Shown here one piece after another: positions 1 through 12,100 of a stretch of DNA of 64,000 bases (within the stretch, counting starts at the first letter, position 1; each line of letters begins with the position of its first letter). The notes below the pieces were generated by a model. That model was not told where the DNA came from and did no database searches. It saw nothing but the letters and a program-made list of their open reading frames with translations. Both the position numbers and the translations under genes were made by a program. This stretch comes from Oasisia sp. SBJ-2009 (lineage: Eukaryota > Annelida > Polychaeta > Sabellida > Siboglinidae), in assembly GCA_964017155.1 (NCBI GenBank), contig OZ024858.1, forward strand, positions 27,790,687-27,854,686, read 5' to 3'.

Positions 1-98
1 CTACGTAGGATTTATCATAAAAAACTCTCAGCATGAAATGACTATGTTGATGCTGGTGTGGTCTTAAAGAGGACCATATGAAAAGGACCGTGGCTCAC

Positions 99-181
99 TC
101 GGCTGAGATGTGAAGAGAGGTCCTCTCCTCTTGGTCCTTTGCATCTGGGCGAGCTCCGCATTCAAGCAACATTCGGAGGAC
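99..181 (-). CDS. TRPA-like exon 12 (repeats 12-13), last exon in the window
   Basis: Codes for VLRMLLECGARPDAKDQEER then TSLHISA, entering in phase 0 after GTGCACAG and leaving in phase 2 at GA/GTGAGC. It is too short for simple ORF searches. The next exon would lie beyond position 1. Confidence 0.8.
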
Positions 182-3095
182 CTGTGCACATTGTTTTATT
201 ATTAGAGCACCATATCTCCAGGACCAGCCCACTCATAGGCGCATACACACATCACAATTAAAAAAAGTATGTGGAATCATACAACATTTTAAAAGAAAAA
301 GTTCTACAAAATGCATGTCATGGTAAATTGTATATTTAAAAATTAAGAAATATATGTATATATGTATACCAGGTAATTAAGATATATGATATTGTTTCTA
401 AGATATTAAGACAATTGTGTAAATATAAATAGATAAGGTAAATTAAAAAGTAGAACATTATAATTATTATACAATAAAAACAATTAATACAGAAATAAAA
501 GAAATACAAAATAAAAAAAAAATTACCAAATCATAAAATACACAATCATCAGAGGCACACAGAACAGTTCGTCATTGGAAGTAAATTAGATTAAATAAAT
601 GCATCTTGAGGACAGTCTTGAATTGAGTAAATAGTCATTATTCACAAGGACCATACAGGGATGGACATCCAGTAAAACCATTAATTTATGTGTATGTTAA
701 GCATTTCTCGTCATCTTTCATTCTGTATCAGATATCACATGCCCAAAGCATCTCACATGTTGTAGTTTTGCTTGTACATCTTAGTCGAATACTGAAATAT
801 CATCTGACAGTCCAACAGGGGTTCCACATAGTTTTATAATCACCCACTAGGGGGTTACTCATAGTCACACAAGTATCCACCAGGGGCAAGAACCATCATG
901 AGGTGATGTTCTCATGTGCCAACCGCAATGCAGTAACTTCCATAATGGACATTTTAATATATGATTCTACATGATATGGGTTCACGGATCATTATACAAA
1001 AGGACTTTGAATTGACAGCACTAGCGTTGATCCATACCTTAAGCAAATTGTCAGTCGGGCAATAACAGGTTGATGTCAACAGTTGGAATGCATAACATGA
1101 TATTATACATGGGTGCATATTTTACAAGGAAATGTACAGTAAATCCTAAAGCCAGATATTATACACTTTTCAATACCACAAACCTAAAAATACATGTATA
1201 TGTACTACTATAACAGGGTGAAACGTTTCAACAAAATCAGTATAAACAATAATAGTTGAGCCACATAATGTTTGTGCATATAAGTGTCTCTTACTGCGAT
1301 GTTGCCAATGTATGCGGCATAATGGAGGACTGTTTGGTCATTCTTGTCTGTTGCCTCCAGCAGATTTGTACCACCATGCTGCAAAAACAAATTCTTTAGT
1401 AATAAAAACTTCTCTTGGAGCAAATGTCAAAATGTGCAATGTTTTGACTTGTCTACGGTAACGTTTGTTCATGCACTGATGACACCTGAAACACCTAATA
1501 TTCTGGCAGAACGATCTGGTTGTCGGTGATGGCTAGGTGGCAGCCTTGGTCTCGGTTCATGGTGCCAGACTTCTCTGTTTAATGGAGATGGTGTTTGTTT
1601 CCTCTTAACAAATGGGCCGACTTCGATTGGCCTACTTGGGATACTCCTGTAACCTTAACGTGGTATCCGGTTCGGTTTTATAAGTTATGTGATTTATATA
1701 TTTAATAATATACATTTATAATAATAATAATAATACACTTTACTTAGACACTAAAATTCAAAGTACAAACTCTGTTCAGTAGTGTGGACAACAGTAGTTA
1801 AAAAAATAATTATAAGAAATAAATGTAATAAAAGTACAAGTAAAATATATTGCTTGTAAAGCACATAAATGATGTGGAAATTAGCCAACCGCAAGTAGCA
1901 CACTGAGAGTGTCGAAGTGACCAAACTGGACTGTCCAGTGCAGGGCTGTCTTGAGAGAGCTGTCCGCCTCGGCCACCTGAGCCCCGTTCTCCAGCAGGTA
2001 CTGGACGGCGTCCTTCTGTCCCTTCCAACTGGCACAGTGCAGGGGCGACATGTTCTTTTTGTCCTTCGCATTCAGGTCTGCCCCCTACAGCACACGCAGG
2101 CAGACGTGATAGATGGGGCGGTCATTACACCACGAAGGTGGTTGTTACATTAAAGGCAAAGGCAAGTTGTTATATAGCACAGTATCCAGTCCTCAGGACG
2201 GTTCAAAGCGCTTTACATTTTACTTCCCTGACAGACCTGTTCACTCAGACACCATCTCGGCTTCTCTCGGAAGCATCCATGCAGCCATATGCTACAATTA
2301 ATGCGCGAAGGCTGCTCGTACACATATCCACCACTGTCTATAGCCAGGTACTCATGTATACAGCTGAGTGAACTGGAGCAATGTAGAGTGAAAAAACTTG
2401 CCCAAGGTTTTAAGACCACAGCACAGGATTCGAACCAGGATTCTCTTAGTCGAGAGTCCGGAGCTCTACAGCTGGGCAATTGCGCTCAACAACTGGGGCG
2501 GTCATTACCCCATGAAGGTAGTTGTTACATTAATAATAATAGTAATACCAACATACTTTTATAGTGTACGATCAATTAAATAAATCCTCTGGTGCTTCAC
2601 AAACATATGCATGTATACATAAAATGACAAACTAAGAAATAAACGCGTAAAAAACCTAAAATACACTCACTAAAACATTTTAAAATAGAGATAACTATGG
2701 AATAAAAATTCAATAAAACAAACACAATTAGGACCAAACATTCTTTTAAAAAGTGCTTTACATATTTGAGCAAGATGATTAACCTATAGCTGTCGCTTTA
2801 GTATATGTCTATGTACTTACATATTCCACAAGCAGTTTGATGATGTCAACTTTATTGTACAATGCTGCCCTGTTGAACATAAACGAAAAAAAATACGTTT
2901 ACATCTGGACCATCAGAGGCAGATCCAGGGGGTCTAGATGTTTGGAATTTGGTGTGCCCCTTAAACATTTCTACATGTACCATGACCTAGGTCTTAGCAG
3001 TGTGTCCCTGTATAGGTTACATGAATCCGAGGTTGCAGACCTCAAAAAAATTCAACAGCCACACATGCACACACGCACGCACGCGTGCGCGCGCG

Positions 3096-3135
<40 letters not shown>

Positions 3136-6100
3136 ATCTTCTTATGTCATGATATGACAGAGCAAAAGTGGAGTTGTGCTGAAGTTCCTGCACAGACCAG
3201 TTAAGACATCATTTAGTTTTCCTGCCAGTGGAGGGTTTTTGGGAGCCTTTTAAACGGTGCAATTTAAGTTTTCTGATCACCAGACTATCTTCTCTAGTTC
3301 CGCCCCTGGTTAGGTAACCTCATTTAACTAGTGCTTGACAACAGGTAGCCTTGTTTGACTAGACATGTTAATTGTTTACAGTGTACAATTAAGGTGTATG
3401 TGTCTGGATTAACCAGTTTACCAGATAAAAATGAACCATGTTTATGTAATGGGAATAGTAACATATGGATACAAAAATTCTATGAAATGATGCCTGCAAA
3501 AAATCTGGATGTTGCGATTTCTGAATATTTGTTGTCAATAATGATTAGGACTGTATACGATTACAAAAACCTGTCGCATTAACATATTAATGTAACACAT
3601 TAGTTCTGTAAATGGCAAAAACATCACTAGCGGATTGACCAAATTTCTTAACCTTGACCTTTCTCGGCTGTGACCTACTTGTGGATAGGGGTCATCTGCT
3701 CCATGTCCTTTCTGTTCACATTGGCCCCTCGGAAGATGAGTAGTTTGGCTATGTCGAGGTATCCATTAGAGGCAGCCATGTGTAGCGGCGTCGTCAGGTT
3801 ATTCTGAAAGAAAAGAACCAATTTTGTTTTTTGCATAAGCCAGTTCAGTTGCTTTTATTACTGAAAAAATCATGTAGATGTCTAAATTCTGATTTTGCAT
3901 TTTCTATTTTTACCAGTCATATTATTTTATAAAGTAGACATGATACTCAAAGAATGAATGTAGGTATGTTTTTAAATCTTGAAAAAAATCTTGACATCTA
4001 AAAGGTAAATTTACGTGGATTTATCAAGAATTTTAAGCTAAAATGTTTGATTTCAACCAAAAAACCAGTATGTCTGCAAAAATTAAATGAGAAAATAATG
4101 GATTGTATGGATATACCAGGTACAAAACATACACAAGACTAACAACAGAGGATTCAGCCAGTGACAAAGTACTACTTAATTGCCACAAAGTCTTATCCTG
4201 GATATGGGCTTCAAGGAGAGTTAACACAATGTAAAATGATTGCGATAACAGTTAATTGGATAAGGAAACTTATCGAACGTCAAATTGTTATATGTGTGAA
4301 ACTCACTCTTCTTATGTATCTGTACATTTTGTGTTTAAAATAAACTGTACCCATATTCATGTTGCTGGCATTTACATAACAACATTTACAGGAACAATTC
4401 CCGTGCCATGGGACCACCCACCTTGTAACAATTGACATCTGCAAAGTGGTTCAGCAGTAGTTTACACACCTGCAACAATTAAAAGGCAAAACTAACCAAT
4501 AACTGCTGAAGAAAAACAGTATTTGAAGTAGTTGACAGTTACTACACCAGGGGACAATTCCACTAAGATAAAGAGCTCTTAAGGAAAATTCATCCTTAAA
4601 CGAAATCCAATGTTAAATTAAATGACTTTTTTCAAAACACAAATATCCAAAATTGTATTACTGAGGACACTATTTCCATGACACACCAGTGACAATGTCC
4701 CGTTAGCACGTCAAGGTGTTGACAGTTTTCAGGTATTTAAGATTACTGTAAATAAAGGATCATAACTGATTTTAAAATCCAAGATCGGGTTTAAGAGTTC
4801 TTTACAACATTCATGAAAAGGGCCCCTGGACATTAAAGTTCAGGAAAGTCCAGGAAAACATGCCACATTTCATATTGAGTTAACGAATAACCCTACACAT
4901 GAATTGGGAATATTTTGAGTATATAAAAAACAATTTTAAAACCACATATAACAGTTGGATTTACCTGATGTAACGCCATTGATAAGATGTTATCGATCAC
5001 ATTGTCTTTTTAATTATGATATCGTCACTTTTCACACGTAACAATATATGTAATGGTGACAGTGCAAACTCATGTGGCCCACTCAAAAAAAAATTATGGA
5101 TTCAACTGAGATTTTTTATTCGGAGTAGATTAATAGAGTTAATGTAAACATGTTAATAAACAGATTAATAACTGCAACAACAGATGCAATAATACACAAA
5201 ATAAACATATTAATAGACATAATAATACACAAAACGTTAAACATAATAAACACAATAATAAATCACAGTAATTAATTTTTTATTATATATATATGTGACG
5301 CCGGCTGACCAAATGAGTGACAAGTCGGGATTTGACATTTGCCGTGAGTGCCGTCTAAAGCTAGTTGGCATGATTTGGATGAATTTTAGGTTTTCACATA
5401 AATAAAATGCATAACATCCGTTTTAACACTTCCACCCATCATACACTATTTATTCCAAATAAAATGTGTATTTTAACGTATTATAATGCGAGCCCTCTTG
5501 ATCAACTAGTCCAAAATTACTAAAACAAAAGGATTTTGCTTCGATTCCTTCGATGAAATCCATGGTTGCTTTGGGGTTACCCCTGTGTATCGGGTATCAC
5601 CAGAGAGGGCATTTCTTCCTCTCTGACGTAGAGTAACCCATATCCGTGCCAAGTACACCAAAATAGCTCAAAACTAACTAACAGGCAGCTACCCTGAGAA
5701 GGCTTTTGAATACTAATGAGAGCGTGTCACGTGCGCGCTTCGGTGCTTACAATTGGATGATCGTCTACGCATATGCGCAGTACGGCAGTACTAAACGTAA
5801 ACAAGTAGCCAAGGTCGTTCGTATTCCGCCGTGTTTTTCTGTCGTTGTTTCCCTGTTATTAAATATTTTGCAACATAATGTCGGACGCGTTGCTACTTGT
5901 GCTGAATGCACCAACCGGCGATGACATTGCTGTTGCGCGGATGTGGGAGCAGTACGATTTCGACGCCTCGGAATGGGACGCTGACAGTGACAGTGAAACC
6001 GACAGCGACGTTACGGTCGAATACGACTGGGAAGCCGATCACGATGACAACGAAGACGGGAACATGTTAAGCAACGACAATAATGCTCCAATTGTCCTGA

Positions 6101-9100
6101 CATTTTGCATAGACCTAGAGATGGTGTATACTCATAATAATACTTTTTGGTCTGAAAAATCGACCATTTGTCAGCGCAACATTTCACAGCTCGCGCCGAT
6201 GGTTTGCGCCGGAGGCGAACGTAGCAGCGATCGGGCGGCCTAAATTGGCCTACCCCGATGTTGAAAAACTCATAAAAATAAAAGTTCTCGATGGATTTGA
6301 TTCAATTTTATGTTATTTAGCAGCTAAAGCGTATGGCTACATTTGTCTCGCAGGAAGTAGGAAATTTAACCGTTCAGTAATTATTTAGGTGCAGAATACT
6401 GCGCTAAATTAGCCTAAAAACGGCTTTGTTTTAGACTAATTAGCTGTGAAATTAATTAGCACGGAAATTAATTCCTGAAGTTATGGCACATATAATGTAC
6501 CATAACTTCAGGTATTTTTGCAGCAGCTGGTTATACCCTCTATCATTGCACTATGATACCATAGCTGCATGCCAAATTTGAATGCAATACACATAATATT
6601 TATATGGTATCTAAGCCCATGCATAATCCAAAACTTTAACGGCCGTTTTCTCCAGTTTTACTTTTTGACCCCCTACCATACCAAATGTGATATAACTTCC
6701 CCAATTGTTATAGTAGAGTCATAATTTTTGAATTACTGTAAAGTACTATGCCTCCTCTTTCCAAATATGTCAAAAAAGTACATCAACATTTTTCCGACTT
6801 GTCACTGATTTGGTCCGCCGGAGTCACATATATATTTCACTTATTAATTTATTAACTTTATCTAACTTATTATCTATGCTAACTTTACCTACTATAATTA
6901 TAACTTTAGCTTATTTATATCATAAAAGATGTCACATTTTCAAATTCATGAACAAACCTCGAGACTTCCATTCTGCACAGCAAGCAGGAGTGCGGTACTT
7001 CCTTCATTGTCCCGAGCCTCAATGTACTGCCTCTGATATGACTCGCCATGTCTCAATGCTGTCAACATATCCATGACACATATGACACATGTCTCAACGC
7101 TGTCAACATATCCATGACAAATATGACACAGATCTCAACGCTGTCAACATATCCATGACACATATGACACAGATCTCAATGCTGTCAACATATCCATGAC
7201 ACATATGACACATGTCTCAATGCTGTCGACATATCCATGACACATATGACACATGTCTCAATGCTGTCAACATATCCATGACACATATGACACAGGTCTC
7301 AACGCTGTCAACATATCCATGACACATATGACACAGGTCTCAATGCTGTCAACATAACCATGACACATATGACACAGGTCTCAACGCTGTCAACATATCC
7401 ATGACACATATGACACAGGTCTCAATACTGTCAACATATCCATGACACATATGACACAGGTCTCAATACTGTCAACATATCCATGACACATATGACACAG
7501 GTCTCAATACTGTCAACATATCCATGACACATATGACACAGGTCTCAATACTGTCAACATATCCATGACACATATGACACAGGTCTCAATACTGTCAACA
7601 TATCCATGACACATATGAGACAGGTCTCAATACTGTCAACATATCCATGACACATATGACACAGGTGTCAATACTGTCAACATATCCATGACACATATGA
7701 CACAGGTCTTAATACTGTCAACATATCCCTGACACATATGACACATGCCTGTATAATTACTGGTTTGCTGAAACATTGCTTGATCAAAATTCAGCACAAC
7801 ACGAGACAAAGCGTCTTCATCAATGTGTGCTTCTTTTGTGTGTTGTAATATTTAATGGTAGTGTATTCGATCAAATATGGTTTTACATTTACAAATGTGC
7901 TGAAGCAAATGAGTACATTTTTTTTTAAATTATACAGCATTTGTATGATGATAAAAGTTTAGTAGTTTTGTGCAAAATAAAAACAAGAATGGACTAAGGA
8001 CCAAGACCAGGTGGTAAGATGCCTGTAAAAGACATCAACTCTGTGGGTCTCAGCACTGTCGAGGCGATAAGCAGGACATGGAGGAAGAAGATCACTAGCC
8101 ACACTAGCATCAGAGGGAAAACCCAGGGATGAAGAAGGACTACGGGACTCGTGTACACAAATAATTATTTAATGCACATATTATTCACATAGAAAACAGT
8201 TAAATATAAAATGGAAGAGGTCAATATGATGGAGCATTTCAAGAAGAAATGGTGAGTTAAATTGTTGACTGAATACATGGAGAATTTTTTTTTAATTTGT
8301 GGAGAGCGGATAACCTCAAAAACGAAAGTGAAAGATGACGATGATGGCCAACACTCAGATAAGAGGAGGACTGAATAAAGGGAGGTTCATGACAGGGATG
8401 GAGAATGAAGGTGAAAGATGAAAGATGAGATGGATGGTGGGAACAACAGTGATAGTGAAAGGAAAAGGACAAAGCAGAAGTGAATGATACATGTTGAAGC
8501 CGGTCACACTAGACTTTCAGGAAAAATGTGATGATAGAATGTCTACACCACAGGATGTGATGAATAAATAAAGAGGGCAGGTAGGTACCTGCTCGAAGCA
8601 GAAGCTCTGCCACAGCCACGTGGCCCTCCGCCGCGGTCCACATCAACGGCGTCATGTTGTTGATGTCAGCCTGTGCAAGCTTCGCTCCTCTTGACAACTG
8701 AAACCAGAAGACACACTGTACAAACACCCCTCTAGACAGGTGAAACATCTTTATGATTTGTCATTCTGCAGACAGATGTTTACATTTCAAATGTAAAGTT
8801 CTTTATGAAATACGTTTTCTATAAATGTATTAATATAAATTTGAATAAAACAATTATGGCAGTTGAACAAATACGTTTAATGGTTAGGTATATCTTCAAC
8901 AAAATATGTCAGAGTAAGAATGTAATAGATAAAGTACTCAATGGCAAGTGTACTCAGAATTTAAAGTAAAACAATTCAAAGAATATCAGTAATACCTATG
9001 TTTAGCCAATCCTAAATAATATCATACAGGGCCCAGTTTCATAAAGCCGTGTAACTTTACGCGCAATTACGCGGTCTACTGGTCACAGCTAACAGCGAAT

Positions 9101-12100
9101 AGTCAGTGCAGCTTACAGCTGGTTTCATGAGACCAATTTAGCATTCGCACCACTGAATCGACTTAGAATTGACCTAGTTATGTCGCGGTGGGGAATCCCT
9201 GTATTTGTGCTGTGTTTGAACAACCTTATTCTTTCTAGCTGCCGCCTTTGTCATTCACATACCAAATGGGAAGCTGTGATGAATGTAAAGGATATCCAGT
9301 GTAAACATTAAAAATAATATTGTTGAAAGTAGGCATGTTGGGAGCATACCATACATATTTCAACTTCGGGAGCATACCATAAATATTTCAACTATCGTAA
9401 AGTTACGCCTACTATATACATGGTGCAGTTAAGTGCAACTATGGAGCAGACTCATGAAACGCAACTAGCGTAACTTTACAACGTTTTAGGCTTTCGGCGG
9501 GTTATCGCCCGCTATGATGTCTTAAGTACGCTCCATGAAACTGAGCCCTGGTCTTAACTGTTAGTATTTAACCAGTACTAACCAGTATCTCACACATGTC
9601 GCGGTTGCCCTGCATGGCAGCCATGATGAGAGGCGTGGTGTGGTCATTGTCCGACACGTTCACGTCACAACTGCTCACGCTCAGTAACATCTGTCAACAA
9701 ATACTCGATGATGTGGGATTGGGAATTTATATAAAAACAACGTACTTTATGTAAATTTACACATTTATTCATAAGTATCATAACTGACAGACAGCCCTAA
9801 CGTTTTGCATAAAACCTTCTAAAAAGCAGGAAACTTACTGAACGACCCCAGAACATTAGTAAATTTACTGCTTTGCATCTTTTGTAACACGATGCATCTG
9901 AACACGCGTAAATAATAAATAAAAATAATAAAATACACTATTTATATAGCGCCATAATCCATTTAGGGGTTGAAAATAGATGCAGTAAGGGGTGCTTAAC
10001 TCTGTTTACACATAGACCACGAGGTGTTTTCGAAACCGTTGTAGGCATGGCTAAAAGCCCAGAAGGAAATGCATGATCACGTACGCGATGCAGTATCACG
10101 TGAACACAAGTTGACGCCACTAACGCCACACCCAGCCAGGTGCACGGCTCCCAGTTGGTAAAGGTCAAACGGTGGGTGTCACTCGCGGCGATTTGAGTGG
10201 CAGCGTATATAAACATTCGACGTTTAACATTACAAAGTCAGTTCTGTTTCGATAAAACATTTATTGGCCGTCAGGACGCTACAATAGTTATAACTTATAC
10301 TGATTAACATGATTTTGCAATAAAAATAAAAAGCCACGAACGGACCATGTCGCTTTAACAGAAGCAACACTCCCGGAGACGTGTACCTTTGTGGGCACGT
10401 CGTTGCCCCTGCGCGTGGCGTAGTGGAGGGGGGTCTTCCCCTTGATGTCTCTCACGTTCACCTCAGCCCCCTGGGTGAGGAGCAGCTGTGTGACACTGCC
10501 GCTGTTGTAGCGGCAGGCCATGTGTAGCGGCGTCGTCTCATCCTGGGCCCCCCGCGCATTCACGTCTGACACGAACACACAATCACAGAATTATAAATAT
10601 ATAACTTTATACACATATGCATTACACAAATAAGACTATTACTGTTTTATTATTATTATTATTATTATTACCATAGTATTACGATTGTATTATTGACTTG
10701 TGTTGCCTTCGTATTGACCTGAGGACAGCAGTACTGACTCACTTCTGCAGCACTGCTTATTCACCTGTGTTAGTAAATGTTGGCACTGACTACCTGTGCC
10801 TGTCGAGGTCAGCTCTAATTATCAGCACTGTCTACTCATCTGTGCCAGTATAGTTGACTGTTTACCTATGTCAGCAATAACTTCTCACCTTTGCCAGTAG
10901 ATGTCAGCAATGACCACCTACCTGTGCCAGTAGATGTCAGCAATGACCACCTACGTGTGCCAGTAGATGTCAGCAATGACCACATACCTGTGCCAGTAGA
11001 TGTCAGCAATGACCACCTACGTGTGCCAGTAGATGTCAGCAATGACCACCTACCTGTGCCAGTAGATGTCAGCAATGACCACCTACCTGTGCCAGTAGAT
11101 GTCAGCAATGACCACCTACGTGTGCCAGTAGATGTCAGCAATGACCACCTACGTGTGCCAGTAGATGTCAGCAATGACCACCTACCTGTGCCAGTAGATG
11201 TCAGCAATGACCACATACCTGTGCCAGTAGATGTCAGCAATGACCACCTACCTGTGCCAGTAGATGTCAGCAATGACCACCTACCTGTGCCAGTAGATGT
11301 CAGCAATGACCACATACCTGTGCCAGTAGGTGTCAGCAATGACTACCTACCTGTGCCAGTAGATGTCAGCAATGACCACATACCTGTGCCAGTAGATGTC
11401 AGCAATGACCACCTACCTGTGCCAGTAGATGTCAGCAATGACCACATACCTGTGCCAGTAGGTGTCAGCAATGACTACCTACCTGTGCCAGTAGATGTCA
11501 GCAATGACCACCTACCTGTGCCAGTAGATGTCAGCAATGACCACCTACCTGTGCCAGTAGATGTCAGCAATGACCACATACCTGTGCCAGTAGATGTCAG
11601 CAATGACCACCTACCTGTGCCAGTAGATGTCAGCAATGACCACCTACCTGTGCCAGTAGATGTCAGCAATGACCACATACCTGTGCCAGTAGATGTCAGC
11701 AATGACCACCTACCTGTGCCAGTAGATGTCAGCAATGACCACATACCTGTGCCAGTAGATGTCAGCAATGACCACCTACCTGTGCCAGTAGATGTCAGCA
11801 ATGACCACCTACCTGTGCCAGTAGATGTCAGCAATGACCACATACCTGTGCCAGTAGATGTCAGCAATGACCACCTACCTGTGCCAGTAGATGTCAGCAA
11901 TGACCACATACCTGTGCCAGTAGATGTCAGCAATGACCACCTACCTGTGCCAGTAGATGTCAGCAATGACCACATACCTGTGCCAGTAGATGTCAGCAAT
12001 GACCACATACCTGTGCCAGTAGATGTCAGCAATGACCACCTACCTGTGCCAGTAGATGTCAGCAATGACCACATACCTGTGCCAGTAGATGTCAGCAATG

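Noticed and set aside
7046..7745. CRISPR-like array
   Set aside because: Units are contiguous without unique spacers, and the genome is eukaryotic with introns. The same holds for all other arrays in the window.
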